From contig NZ_LR134383.1 of NCBI RefSeq assembly GCF_900637635.1, positions 1,829,501 through 1,893,500 on the forward strand: DNA of 64,000 nucleotides, read 5' to 3'. Positions within the stretch are counted from its first letter, which is position 1; each line of letters starts with the position of its first letter. The position numbers and the translations under genes are program-made. Of the stretch, positions 39,777 to 49,734 are shown piece by piece. The stretch comes from Legionella jordanis. Its GTDB lineage: Bacteria; Pseudomonadota; Gammaproteobacteria; Legionellales; Legionellaceae. The notes under the pieces were generated by a model. That model worked only from the letters and a program-made list of their open reading frames with translations. It had not been told where the DNA came from and did not search any database.

Positions 39777-41204
39777 ATGAAGCTATTTCACTCATGGACA
39801 TTAGCATCCTTCTTTAACCGCTGCATGGTTTGGCTTGTAAGTGCTTTGTTGATGGTTCAACCTTTTTCCCAAAAGGCTTTTGCTTTTTCCCCTTATTCAA
39901 CTCGAGAGCTTGAAGAACTGGAAAAGGAATTTATTCAGCTGATTAATCAATCAGAAAGCGTAGAACGAAATCCCTTAGCTAATCAATACATCAACCATCT
40001 AGGCAAAAAATTAGCCCATTTTGCCCATATTCCCACACCCAGTTTTTTTATTGTCAAATCAAACGAAATCAATGCTTTTGCAGGCCCCGGTGGATATATT
40101 GGCATTAATACGCAACTGATTTTAGCCACTGAAAATGAAAGCGAATTAGCAGCGGTTATGGCCCATGAAATTGCTCACGTTCGTTTGCATCACTTGTACA
40201 ATATGATTCAGCATCAGAAACAAATGCGCATTCCTATGTTGGCTTCTATACTGGCTTCGCTGGCATTGGGCGTGGTTAACCCTACGCTGGCAAGCGGTGC
40301 CCTGATGGCTTCTTTGGGAGGATTTGCCCAAGACAATATTAATTTTACCCGTGCAAATGAAAAAGAAGCCGACCGCATTGGTATTGATATGTTAATTCGC
40401 GCTGGATTTGATCCAAGAGCCATGGCAAGCTTTTTCAAAAAAATGCAGGAAAGCATGCGCTATTATTACACGGCAAACATCCCTGCCATTTTGCGCACCC
40501 ATCCTATGGACGAGGATCGTATTGCTGAAGCCGAAAACCGTAGCGATCGCCTTCGTAGCCCAAAAGTTTCAGACAGCATAAATTACCGTTTATTTAAAGA
40601 GCTAATCCGTGTGTCTGTCTCCTCTAATGGCAAGCAATTACTGGATTACTATCAAATTCAATGTCAGAAAAAAAACAGCAGCGCTGCCTGTGAATATGGT
40701 TATGTGTTAGCTCTTTTAAACCTTAACCAATACCAGCAAGCTGAAACTCATCTGAGTGTCTTGCTTGCCCAAGAGCCGGATAATTTATTTTATCAAACAG
40801 CCATGGCACAAGCGGAGTTAGGCAATAGACAACTCAATGCCGCTTTACAAAGGCTTAAAAACCTGCAAGCCAATTATCCTGAAAACTACGCTGCCCTGAT
40901 GGCCTATGGTCAAGGTCTCCTCAGTGCAGGTAAAGCCGAACAAGCAGCGAGTGTGTTTTTAAAAGGATCCCGGCAGTTTAAAAAAGATTTAGCCCTTTGC
41001 GAAGCCTTGGCTCAAGCGCAATCCGCATCACATCGCAAAGGCTATGCCTACTTTACCGAGGCACAATGTCAACTGCTGCAAGGGCGAAAACGCGAAGCGG
41101 TCCGCCAATTAAAACAAGCCAGATTAATGGCAAAGAATGATCAGTATTTACTCGCCAGGATCAATGCCATGATTGATGAAATTAAATTTTTATCTGAGAA
41201 GTAA
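39777..41204 (+). CDS. M48-family periplasmic metalloprotease with TPR repeats (BepA-like)
   Basis: 475 residues from the ATG at 39777; the open frame upstream lacks family similarity. A signal peptide is visible (WLVSALLMVQPFSQKAFAF). The zinc motif is HEIAH (H130, E131, H134), and the third ligand lies in NEKEADRIG. TPR-like helices fill the C-terminal third (YQQAETHLSVLLAQEPDN; LNAALQRLKNLQANYPENYAAL). The arrangement matches BepA/YfgC, which degrades stalled outer-membrane proteins and helps LptD fold. Its stop overlaps the next ATG. Confidence 0.9.
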   Translation: MKLFHSWTLASFFNRCMVWLVSALLMVQPFSQKAFAFSPYSTRELEELEKEFIQLINQSESVERNPLANQYINHLGKKLAHFAHIPTPSFFIVKSNEINAFAGPGGYIGINTQLILATENESELAAVMAHEIAHVRLHHLYNMIQHQKQMRIPMLASILASLALGVVNPTLASGALMASLGGFAQDNINFTRANEKEADRIGIDMLIRAGFDPRAMASFFKKMQESMRYYYTANIPAILRTHPMDEDRIAEAENRSDRLRSPKVSDSINYRLFKELIRVSVSSNGKQLLDYYQIQCQKKNSSAACEYGYVLALLNLNQYQQAETHLSVLLAQEPDNLFYQTAMAQAELGNRQLNAALQRLKNLQANYPENYAALMAYGQGLLSAGKAEQAASVFLKGSRQFKKDLALCEALAQAQSASHRKGYAYFTEAQCQLLQGRKREAVRQLKQARLMAKNDQYLLARINAMIDEIKFLSEK

Positions 41205-41755
41205 TGAATATGCTAAATCGAGAACACATCATCGCCGAAACCAAACAATGGCTGCAATCGTTTGTCATTGAATTGAATTTATGTCCATTCGCCAAAAGAG
41301 AAATTGAAAGACACAGTTTAAGAATCGAAATGAGTTCAGCCAATGAGGCACAAACCGCAATGAACGATTTCCTGAAAGAGCTGCATTGGCTTGATGCCGA
41401 TGCAAGTGTTGAGACCACACTGCTGATTTTTCCGAGAATGTTTAGCGATTTTTACGACTATCTGGATTTTGTGCATTTCTGCGAATTTTTGTTGGTGGAA
41501 AGGAATTTTGAAGGAGTGTATCAAGTTGCCAGCTTTCATCCCCTCTATCGTTTCGCTAATGAGCCAGAAACTGAAGTTTCAAATTACACCAATCGTTCTC
41601 CCTACCCCATGCTTCATTTGCTACGTGAACACAGTCTTGAAAAAGCCATCGCGTTTTATGGTGACACCGAATCAATTCCTCAAAAAAATATCCAAACCAT
41701 GCGTAAATTGGGTTTACAGAAAATTCAAAGCCTTCTGCATGCATGCAAAAAATAG
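41204..41755 (+). CDS. DUF1415-family protein
   Basis: 183 residues. It begins MNMLNREHIIAETKQWLQSFVIELNLCPFAKRE, the recognisable DUF1415 start, and contains FVHFCEFLLVERNFEGVYQVASFHPLYRFA and NRSPYPMLHLLRE. Function is unknown. It overlaps the M48 protease gene by 1 nt, so the two are cotranscribed. Confidence 0.85.
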   Translation: MNMLNREHIIAETKQWLQSFVIELNLCPFAKREIERHSLRIEMSSANEAQTAMNDFLKELHWLDADASVETTLLIFPRMFSDFYDYLDFVHFCEFLLVERNFEGVYQVASFHPLYRFANEPETEVSNYTNRSPYPMLHLLREHSLEKAIAFYGDTESIPQKNIQTMRKLGLQKIQSLLHACKK

Positions 41756-41973
41756 AATGCTTGCTTTTAACTTTTTGAAAGACAGTAGTCTTAAAGGCAT
41801 TGAAACAGTTTAATTTTTCTCACTATTTCGCTCATGTAAGTTCATAAATTTACTTAGATTTGTTTATAAAACTTGTTGTCAACCACTAGTATTCTTGCAT
41901 TTCTAGCAGAAAGAATTCTTAAGTGATGTTAAAATTATCACTATGATAATAAAGTCGACCAATAGGAATGGAC

Positions 41974-44895
41974 ATGCTACACCATTTTATTGAGGCATTT
42001 TCCCTTGCCGTCAAAAATCATCCTCAAAAACCAGCAATTTACTTTGGAAATGAAGTTTATAGTTATGAGCAAGTCAATCAATTGTCCAATAAAATAGCTC
42101 ATGAAATTGCAAAAAATAGACTTCCAAAGGAAACCATTATTCCTTTAGTTTTAGGAAGAACAGCGAATCTCATAATAACCATGGTAGGCATATTAAAGTC
42201 AGGGTGCGCATTTTTACCGATCAGTCCCTCTTCTCCTTGTTCAAGAATCGAATACATTCTAGAAGAAACAAAAGCCAAACTGCTCTTTTGCGACACTCCC
42301 ATTCAATTTAAACTGTCTAATGAGATTAAGAAAATCGCTCCTCAAGATCTGCACCCTAATGCGGAGAGCGACTTTCAACCCAGTTATTTTGGGCATGATT
42401 TGGCTTATGTGATGTACACGTCAGGCTCCACGGGCAAGCCAAAAGGAGTGCTGATAGAACACCAGTCTATGATGAACCTGTTTTCGTCTCTGATTGAAAC
42501 CCTCGATTTAACCGAAAACGAGCTATTCTTAGCCCTTACCGACTATACATTCGACATTTCTTTAATTGAATTATTGATGCCACTAACCCTTGCTGCCTCT
42601 GTCGTACTGACCGAACACGGTGTTGTTGCTGATGGAAATAAGATCCGGCAGTACCTGAATACTTTTGACATCAGCTTTATGCAGGCTACGCCTTTAACCT
42701 GGGAAATTTTATTAAAAAATGGCTGGATGAATAATGGATTAACAAGAATTTTGGTTGGTGGTGAAAAATTCAAAACAAGTCTTGCTGCAAAACTGCAATA
42801 TGAAAAGGGGAATATCTGGAATGTTTATGGACCTACTGAAACCAGCATGTGGTCGATGATTTATCATTTAAACAGCCCAATCAGCACGGAATCCGTTCCT
42901 TTAGGAGAGCCGGTTGCCAACACCAGCCTAAAATTGGTTTATGAGGAAGGCCATCCCGAGGAAGCCGAACTGTATATTGGTGGATTAGGTGTAGCCAGAG
43001 GCTATTTAAATGCGGAAGAGCTTACAAGGACCAAATTCATTCAAGATGATGCAGGACAAGAACGTTTCTACAAGACAGGAGATTTAGTAACCCAAGCAGA
43101 GGATGGAACGATTTGTTATATCGGACGCAAAGATGATCAATTGAAATTTGGCGGCATACGCATTGAGGCAGGAGAAATCGAAGCATCTATTGAGCAAGAA
43201 ATCTTTGTAAAAAAAGCAGTAGTAAAGATTCACGAGCATCATGATTACTACAAAACGCTGGCTGCTTATGTTGAAATTGATGAAGAGTTATTATTTTCCC
43301 AGGGTTCACACATCATCAGTGAAGATTCATCCTCATACATGGAAAAGATTTACGATGAAGTTTACCGCCATGCTAAAGAATTTGAGGAAGGTGCCATCAA
43401 TACCTGTGGTTGGCAAAATTCTTTTAACGGCAAAACCTTCATGGGAGAGGAGCTTTTAGAATCCTATACGAACATCCGGGAATACATTCAGCAGTCTGAC
43501 CTATCCCATGTGCTGGAAGTTGGATGTGGCACAGGAAGCCTACTGCTGGATTATCTTCCAGATGCCCAACAAGTGACTTTGGTTGAAATATCACAAAATG
43601 CAATAGACTACGTTAAGTCAATCGTTCCTAAAGCCCATTTGCATAAAGTGTCATTCAAATTGGAATCGATTATCAATATCCATGAATTAAATCAATACAG
43701 CTGCATCATAGTTAACTCGGTTGTCCAATATCTGCCCAATATAAAGTCACTTATGGATTCATTAAGACAACTGATTAAAGCAACCAAACCAGGAGGCGTT
43801 TTGCTAATTGGTGATGTGCGTTCCTTAGAGTTGCTAGAGGTCTTCCTGTCCATTAAGCACGCTTGCCATCATCCTGAAAAGAATGAGGTCTGCCCTTCTC
43901 ATCTCTATTACAAATCAAGAGATGCCGAAATCGTTTTATCTCCCCTTTTCTTTTACGCCTTAAAAGAACAGTTTAAACGGATCAGTTGGGTAGATATCAA
44001 CGTAAAGCATGGCGATTACTCTAACGAACTTAATTATTTCCGCTATGATGTAATATTGCATATCGAGAAGGAGGTCACACAGGTCGATTGTGAGGTCTGG
44101 GGATTTAACGAGGTTAATTCCCATGAAAATTTGCAATCTTTAACAAGGGACAAGACAAAACCGGTTAAAATAAAGAACATACCTTATAATTATTTTGAAA
44201 ACCTGTGTAAAAAACTCAATGTACATGAAACAAGTTATCTCAACAATTTACTAATCCATACCTCATTGGATGAAAAAAAGAAAGCCCTTGCTTCCTCAAT
44301 GATACATGACCAATTTGAAGGTTTTAATAAGTTTATTCATTACCACCCGCATGCTCCTCAGAACTATTTAGAAATGCTATTGATTCCAGCTTTAAACAAA
44401 ACGACTTTGATTCGCCCTATGGAGAAGGAGAAAGTGGACTCCTTTTACGCACATTGCAGAGAACCCTTTAGTCCGTGGCTGCAAAAGTTCTGTTTTGATC
44501 ATATAAAAATGCATGTTAAGAAGCACGTCATGACCTGGGTTAATCCTTCAATATATATATGGGTTGAAAAATGGCCTCAAACCATTAACGGGAAATTAGA
44601 TAAAAAGAAACTGTCTTTACCAGGTGCTTACACTTATGACCATGATAAAGGTTCTGTTTTAGCACAGTTGAAGCAGATGTGGCTAAATATAACTGGGGAT
44701 AATGCATTAATATCGGAAGAATTTTGGACTCATGGGATATCATCCTTATCCATGTATTATTTTTTAGCAACGATCAATGAAACATTCCATCTTCACATGA
44801 CCTATCATGAATTTCATCAACACAACACCATGGAAAAAGTTGCAGTCTATATTGAACACTTATTAGAAGGGTCCATCGGTCAAAACCAAGAATAA
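41974..44895 (+). CDS. Stand-alone NRPS-like protein: adenylation domain with embedded methyltransferase, then carrier domain
   Basis: 973 residues from the ATG at 41974 (AGGA with 6-nt spacing; the ATG 6 nt earlier abuts it). The adenylation core shows YTSGSTGKPKG (about 148), FDISLIELLMPL with the Asp that normally holds an amino group, NVYGPTETSMW, and YKTGDLV. After GRKDDQLKFGG...IEAGEIEASI, a SAM methyltransferase is inserted (VLEVGCGTGSLLLD, about 514). The A10 motif INGKLDKKKL follows at about 870, then a carrier-like domain whose FWTHGISSLS aligns with FFxxGGhSL, so Ser924 may take phosphopantetheine. No condensation, reductase or thioesterase domain is present. Product and substrate are unknown. 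It is followed after 9 bp by a sensor kinase. Confidence 0.85.
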   Translation: MLHHFIEAFSLAVKNHPQKPAIYFGNEVYSYEQVNQLSNKIAHEIAKNRLPKETIIPLVLGRTANLIITMVGILKSGCAFLPISPSSPCSRIEYILEETKAKLLFCDTPIQFKLSNEIKKIAPQDLHPNAESDFQPSYFGHDLAYVMYTSGSTGKPKGVLIEHQSMMNLFSSLIETLDLTENELFLALTDYTFDISLIELLMPLTLAASVVLTEHGVVADGNKIRQYLNTFDISFMQATPLTWEILLKNGWMNNGLTRILVGGEKFKTSLAAKLQYEKGNIWNVYGPTETSMWSMIYHLNSPISTESVPLGEPVANTSLKLVYEEGHPEEAELYIGGLGVARGYLNAEELTRTKFIQDDAGQERFYKTGDLVTQAEDGTICYIGRKDDQLKFGGIRIEAGEIEASIEQEIFVKKAVVKIHEHHDYYKTLAAYVEIDEELLFSQGSHIISEDSSSYMEKIYDEVYRHAKEFEEGAINTCGWQNSFNGKTFMGEELLESYTNIREYIQQSDLSHVLEVGCGTGSLLLDYLPDAQQVTLVEISQNAIDYVKSIVPKAHLHKVSFKLESIINIHELNQYSCIIVNSVVQYLPNIKSLMDSLRQLIKATKPGGVLLIGDVRSLELLEVFLSIKHACHHPEKNEVCPSHLYYKSRDAEIVLSPLFFYALKEQFKRISWVDINVKHGDYSNELNYFRYDVILHIEKEVTQVDCEVWGFNEVNSHENLQSLTRDKTKPVKIKNIPYNYFENLCKKLNVHETSYLNNLLIHTSLDEKKKALASSMIHDQFEGFNKFIHYHPHAPQNYLEMLLIPALNKTTLIRPMEKEKVDSFYAHCREPFSPWLQKFCFDHIKMHVKKHVMTWVNPSIYIWVEKWPQTINGKLDKKKLSLPGAYTYDHDKGSVLAQLKQMWLNITGDNALISEEFWTHGISSLSMYYFLATINETFHLHMTYHEFHQHNTMEKVAVYIEHLLEGSIGQNQE

Positions 44896-44904
44896 GGAAC
44901 ATGA

Positions 44905-47295
44905 ATGGCGGATAATGCTCAAACAATATTAAATCAAAACAGAGAACATCTTGATGCACTGTTTTTTCTCTCATCGAGGAAAACAGAACAACTTGTATTT
45001 TTTCTTAATTCTGACCACGATATTGAGAGGTTAATTCTAAAGACGGATCAAAGCTATTTTTTAAACCTTTCCTCCTACCTTCATAGGCCATTTAAGGAAG
45101 TGCTTGACTATTTAAGTTTGAATGGCGGTGTGTTCTGCAATTTTATCCAGAAAGCCAAGACAACACTGTTTGAGCACTCAGAACTTAGCGATAAGCAATC
45201 CAATCATAAATATCAACTTTCCGTTGTTTATACGGGTTCACTGTATGTAGTGATACTGACCACAGTGGATAGAAGCAGTGAAGCATTAAAAACTTACATC
45301 AACAGCATTATTAATTCGTTGCCTGGCGCTATTTATTGGAAAGACAAAGAAGGTCATTACCTTGGATGCAACCAATTTGTGGCCCAGATGGCTGGATTTG
45401 AGCGTCCCGAACAAGTTATTGGCAAAACTGATTTTGATTTATGTTGGAAAGAATTTGCGCAAGACTGGAGAAATCTAGATTTGGAGGTAATGCGGGAAAA
45501 CAAGACTTATAAGAGAGAAGAAATTGCAAAATTAGCTGATGGACGAATTATTACCGAACTGACCATCAAAAGACCATTATTTAATGAAAAAAGTGAAATT
45601 GTTGGCATTATTGGTACCTCCATGGACATCACTGAGCAAAAAAATCTAGAGCAGGATTTAATTTCCGCCAGGAAAAAAGCTGAGGCAGCCAGTCTTGCCA
45701 AAACTGAATTTCTTGAAAATATGCGTCATGATATAAGAACGCCACTCACAGGCATCGTTGGCTTTGCTGACATTTTAAAAATTGAGGCCGACAATCCCCA
45801 GATTAAGGAATATGCCGATAATTTAATCGCCTCAAGTCATGCTCTTTTGGATTTGTTGGATGAGGTCTTAGAAGCCATTCGAGTGAGTTCAGGGGAAATT
45901 CCGAAACTGAAGAAAAAATTTAGCCTCTATAAAACACTTGAACACATCATCAAGTTGACAAGAGCAAAAGCCGCACAAAAGAAACTGGATTTAACTCTTG
46001 ATTTCGAGCCCACCATCCCCAATTACCTCATTGGTGATAAAGTTAGAGTTCATCGCATCATTCTAGAATTAATTGCCAATGCACTTAATTTTACTGACTT
46101 CGGTTTTGTAAAATTATCTGCAAAACTGGCAAAACGAAATCACCGTGAGATTATAGTCAAATTAATCGTTGAAGATTCAGGCATTGGGATTCCTCAAGAT
46201 AAACAACAAGAAATTTATCTTCAATTTAAACGTTTAACCCCCTCCTATCAGGGTATTTATAAAGGAGCCGGTCTTGGTTTATCAGTGGTTAAACAATTCA
46301 TCGATGAATTGGGTGGTGAAATCTATGTGGAAAGTGAGCCTCGCAAGGGTTCAAAGTTCACCTGCATTATTCCCTTACAAGAACCCCTTCTGGAAGAAGA
46401 CTTAGGAGTTGATGAAGAGCTTGAGAAAGCCATTGATTCCCCCTACTTATCTACTTATGCCGAAGAAATAAAACCTTCTCAACCCCAAACACCAAAAACT
46501 AAAAATCGTATTCTGGTTGTTGAAGACAATTCGATTGCGCAATCTATAGCAACGTCAATGTTGAAAGGCATGAATTGCGAAGTGGATATCGCTGAAAATG
46601 GCAAACAAGCTATTGCACTCTGGAAAACAGGAAATTATGACTTAATTTTCATGGATATTGGTCTACCTGATATGGATGGTTATGAAGTAACCCACCTCAT
46701 ACGAGTTCAGGAAATCACCCAAAAATCTCACACTCCCATCATTGCACTCACTGCTCATATTGGCGAAGAGAACAAAAAACGTTGTATTGATGCAGGAATG
46801 AATGCGGTAATTACAAAACCTTTAACTGCTAAATACTGTACTGATATTGTGGATAGCTTTATACCGGGGAGAAAACAAGAAGAACTAAAACAAGAACCAG
46901 CCTTCCAAAGCAGCGTCTCCGAAGAAAACTCAACTTTATTTAATTTGAAAGATTTTCCCATTTTGGATATAGAAAAAGGCATAGACACCACAGGCAGTGA
47001 AAGCATGTTGGTGGAAATGTTGTCCATTATGATAACTGAGTCATTGCCAAATGATTTGGAATCGTTGAAGAAAGCCCATGAAGCGGATGACTGGTATACT
47101 GTCCAGAGAATTGCCCATAAAATCAAGGGCGGTGCAGTTTATGTAGGCACCGTCAAAATTAAGATGGCATGTCAATATCTGGAAGGTTATTGGAAGACAG
47201 GTCAACGTGATTTACTGCTACCACTCTACCAGCAAGCTGTCACAGTTATTAGTGAAAGCCTTCAGGAAATTAAGCGATGGTTGAACGAGCATTAA
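44905..47295 (+). CDS. Cytosolic hybrid histidine kinase (PAS-HisKA-HATPase-REC-Hpt)
   Basis: 796 residues without membrane segments. The N-terminal region (about 1-125) is of unknown type. A PAS domain follows (INSLPGAIYWKDKEGHYLGCN, about 135-250). The kinase core has phospho-acceptor H275 in MRHDIRTPL, an N box ELIANALNFT and G boxes EDSGIGIP and GAGLGLSVV. The receiver domain has D584 in FMDIGLPDMDG. A C-terminal Hpt domain has H738 in IAHKIKGGAVYVG. The whole phosphorelay is thus in one chain; the final response regulator is not in the window. AAGGA sits 6 nt before the ATG within the NRPS stop region, so the two are cotranscribed. Confidence 0.92.
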   Translation: MADNAQTILNQNREHLDALFFLSSRKTEQLVFFLNSDHDIERLILKTDQSYFLNLSSYLHRPFKEVLDYLSLNGGVFCNFIQKAKTTLFEHSELSDKQSNHKYQLSVVYTGSLYVVILTTVDRSSEALKTYINSIINSLPGAIYWKDKEGHYLGCNQFVAQMAGFERPEQVIGKTDFDLCWKEFAQDWRNLDLEVMRENKTYKREEIAKLADGRIITELTIKRPLFNEKSEIVGIIGTSMDITEQKNLEQDLISARKKAEAASLAKTEFLENMRHDIRTPLTGIVGFADILKIEADNPQIKEYADNLIASSHALLDLLDEVLEAIRVSSGEIPKLKKKFSLYKTLEHIIKLTRAKAAQKKLDLTLDFEPTIPNYLIGDKVRVHRIILELIANALNFTDFGFVKLSAKLAKRNHREIIVKLIVEDSGIGIPQDKQQEIYLQFKRLTPSYQGIYKGAGLGLSVVKQFIDELGGEIYVESEPRKGSKFTCIIPLQEPLLEEDLGVDEELEKAIDSPYLSTYAEEIKPSQPQTPKTKNRILVVEDNSIAQSIATSMLKGMNCEVDIAENGKQAIALWKTGNYDLIFMDIGLPDMDGYEVTHLIRVQEITQKSHTPIIALTAHIGEENKKRCIDAGMNAVITKPLTAKYCTDIVDSFIPGRKQEELKQEPAFQSSVSEENSTLFNLKDFPILDIEKGIDTTGSESMLVEMLSIMITESLPNDLESLKKAHEADDWYTVQRIAHKIKGGAVYVGTVKIKMACQYLEGYWKTGQRDLLLPLYQQAVTVISESLQEIKRWLNEH

Positions 47296-47461
47296 AGGCT
47301 TGCTCATTTACATAAAACATAAGCAGGTAATGATGAAGGCTACATAGCTGGATTCATTTCCTGGCTTTGCTGACTATGCCCATCATCGTCTTTTATGCCT
47401 TCCTTGACTGTCTTGCACGTCCGCAGACTTTCAGAACTTAGCCAAATGAGCATTCTTCTCA

Positions 47462-48313
47462 TCACAAGCGGTTCAGTGGAATTTTTAAATATTGCACAGC
47501 ATTATTCTCAGGTTCTACCAATTGGCCTGCCATGATATTCACCTGTAAAGAAGGTAGCAGCAGTTTAGGTACTGGCTTTCCTTTATCTTTTGCTAAGCGG
47601 GCAGCAATATAGTCTTCTTTGGAAATCCCCATTTTCACCATTGTATTTTGTTGTTTCTGCTGCCCCACAGTTGACAGACATTGCGGTGGCTGGTCTTCAG
47701 GAGGATAATCATGACAGCTGAATAATCTGGTGTTTTCCGGTAAAGATAATATTTTCTGTATGGAGTCATAGAGTGTAGCCGCGCTTCCTCCTGGAAAATC
47801 AGTTCGTGCGGTCCCAACATAAGGCATGAATAAGGTATCCCCAACAAATGCAGTATCTTCAATAAGATAAGTAACACAGGCTGGTGTATGACCTGGCGTA
47901 TACATTACCTGGACTGGAATGCTGCCAATATAAAAAGTTTCTTGATCTTCAAACAAATGATCAAATTGTTTTCCTTCCAACAGCTTGTTAGGTAGATTAA
48001 ATAGCGGAACCCAATATTCGAGCACCATTTTTATGTGTTCGCCTATCGCTATTTTCCCTCCCAGTTGTTCTTTTAGATAATAGGATGCGCTGAGGTGATC
48101 CGCATGGGCATGAGTCTCTAAAATCCATTCTAGTTGCAACTGATGTTGACGGATATATGCAACAACTTTATCTGCCGAAACAGTGGTTATTCGTCCAGAA
48201 GGCATATCGAAATCAAGAACAGGATCAATGACAGCGCACGATTTTGTGTTCTCATCAACCACGATATAGCTGTAAGTGGCTGTATTGGGATCTAAAAATG
48301 GTTCAATGTGCAT
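47462..48313 (-). CDS. MBL-fold persulfide dioxygenase-like hydrolase
   Basis: 283 residues, a metallo-beta-lactamase fold with THAHADHLSA (H68, H70, D72, H73), PGHTPACVTYL and GDTLFMPYVGTARTDFPGGS. The last segment and the iron-type ligand set resemble the ETHE1/Blh persulfide dioxygenases, which oxidise glutathione persulfide to sulfite. It is last of a four-gene sulfur unit on the minus strand (regulator, rhodanese, TauE permease, this gene). Confidence 0.85.
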   Translation of the reverse strand: MHIEPFLDPNTATYSYIVVDENTKSCAVIDPVLDFDMPSGRITTVSADKVVAYIRQHQLQLEWILETHAHADHLSASYYLKEQLGGKIAIGEHIKMVLEYWVPLFNLPNKLLEGKQFDHLFEDQETFYIGSIPVQVMYTPGHTPACVTYLIEDTAFVGDTLFMPYVGTARTDFPGGSAATLYDSIQKILSLPENTRLFSCHDYPPEDQPPQCLSTVGQQKQQNTMVKMGISKEDYIAARLAKDKGKPVPKLLLPSLQVNIMAGQLVEPENNAVQYLKIPLNRL

Positions 48314-48339
48314 ACGTTTTCCTTAAGTGGATAAAAACG

Positions 48340-49131
48340 TTAAATTAATGAAACGATTTCTTTGAGCAAGATGCTAATACCTATGCAAAAAGTAAAAATA
48401 CCAAACAAAATTTTAAGCCTCCTCTCCTGCATTTTGCCTCCAATGGAAACCCCAAAGGATAAGCCTGCAAGGGTGAGTGACGTAAAGAGAATCAATAAAC
48501 CCCAATTAAATGCAGCGCCAGAGGCAATGTCTCCGTTAATACCAGCAAACGAATTGATGGCAATAATCGCCAATGATGTCCCTATAGCCTCCTTAACTTT
48601 TATTTCAAAAAATAAAATCAAGGCAGGAACGATTAAAAAACCGCCACCAGCGCCCACTAAACCTGATATTAACCCAACTCCTATACTGCTCAGTATTGCT
48701 TTGCCATAATGTCTTTTACTCAAATGCTGAGAAGGGTGTACAGATGCGATCGTTAATGGTTTAAGCAGAAGGAATGAAGAAAGTATCATTAAGCTAGAAA
48801 AAAGGATCATGATAAAACGATCCTTGGGAATACCAATAAAGTATTCAGGCAAATGAGGCAGAAGCCAGGCGCGTGTTAGAAAGACCGTTATCATGGCAGG
48901 TACTGCGAAAATCAAAGTTACATTTAAATAAACTTGCTTTCGTCTCCAATAGCTAATAGCTCCTAAAAAAGCGGCGCTACCTACTACCAAGAGTGAATAC
49001 CCTGTAGCAACCCTTGGTGCCACACCTAATAAGTAAACCAGTATAGGCACAGTCAAAATGGAACCACCTGCTCCAATCATGCCTAATACCAGACCCATCA
49101 ATATGGCCAAGGAATAGCCGACAAGCAACAT
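48340..49131 (-). CDS. TauE/SafE-family sulfite/anion exporter
   Basis: 263 residues from the ATG at 49131 (GGAAG 8 nt upstream, 2 nt after the rhodanese stop). There are about eight hydrophobic helices with the repeat motif GMIGAGGSILTVPILVYL and GLVGAGGGFLIVPALILF, typical of TauE/SafE. In this context it probably exports sulfite or a related sulfur anion made by the dioxygenase and rhodanese. It lies 26 bp before the dioxygenase gene. Confidence 0.88.
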   Translation of the reverse strand: MLLVGYSLAILMGLVLGMIGAGGSILTVPILVYLLGVAPRVATGYSLLVVGSAAFLGAISYWRRKQVYLNVTLIFAVPAMITVFLTRAWLLPHLPEYFIGIPKDRFIMILFSSLMILSSFLLLKPLTIASVHPSQHLSKRHYGKAILSSIGVGLISGLVGAGGGFLIVPALILFFEIKVKEAIGTSLAIIAINSFAGINGDIASGAAFNWGLLILFTSLTLAGLSFGVSIGGKMQERRLKILFGIFTFCIGISILLKEIVSLI

Positions 49132-49133
49132 AA

Positions 49134-49685
49134 TTAAGTCTTCCTGCAAGATACGCAATTTCGATTTGACTTATTCCATGGCATTTGGGCCAAAACATAA
49201 GCTAGTCCACAGTGGCCGCTAATTCCTGCGAAAATTAAGCCAAGGCCTAGAAGCGCTGTTAGGACAAGGAACACTGGAGAGAGCAACCAAGCCAGCATGC
49301 TAGTCAAAAGAATCAGCGTCCCAACAGATAGCTGGACTTGTTGTTCAAGAGGGAGTGAAAATCCGTTTGCCCTTTCAACGGGATAGCCGGATTGAGCCCA
49401 GGCCATAATTCCTCCCTCAAGGTTATACACATCCAAGCCTGGATTATGCTTCAACAATTTTTGGCAAGCTGCAGCGCTTCTTTTTCCTGAGCGGCAATGC
49501 AATACCAGCTTTTGGGCTTTCTGATCGGGTAATTGCAATTTTTCCATCTGGCTTAAGGGGTAAAGATGTGCTCCCCCGATCTTCTCTGCAGCATGTTCTA
49601 CCGGTTCCCTCACATCAAGCAATAATGCTTCTTTTTTATCCAACCACTCTTTAACAGTTTTTGCATCAACACCCTGCATTGCCAT
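49134..49685 (-). CDS. Rhodanese domain protein with C-terminal membrane segment
   Basis: 183 residues. The rhodanese domain (about 1-105) has DVREPVEH and the active-site loop HCRSGKRS with nucleophile C64. Two hydrophobic helices (about 120-165, SVGTLILLTSMLAWLLSPVFLVLTALLGLGLIF) form a DUF2892-like membrane hairpin. It transfers sulfane sulfur at the inner membrane. The operator palindrome at 49700-49719 lies just before its start. Confidence 0.9.
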   Translation of the reverse strand: MAMQGVDAKTVKEWLDKKEALLLDVREPVEHAAEKIGGAHLYPLSQMEKLQLPDQKAQKLVLHCRSGKRSAAACQKLLKHNPGLDVYNLEGGIMAWAQSGYPVERANGFSLPLEQQVQLSVGTLILLTSMLAWLLSPVFLVLTALLGLGLIFAGISGHCGLAYVLAQMPWNKSNRNCVSCRKT

Positions 49686-49699
49686 ATCATGCCTCCGAA

Positions 49700-49719
49700 A
49701 TATTAGTAATTTCTAATAT
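49700..49719. promoter_or_regulatory. BigR/SqrR-type operator before the rhodanese gene
   Basis: ATATTAGTA-AT-TTCTAATAT: 9-bp arms with one mismatch and a 2-nt centre, 15 bp upstream of the rhodanese ATG. It matches the perfect palindrome at 50062-50081. Confidence 0.7.
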
Positions 49720-49734
49720 ATAAAATAAATTTTT

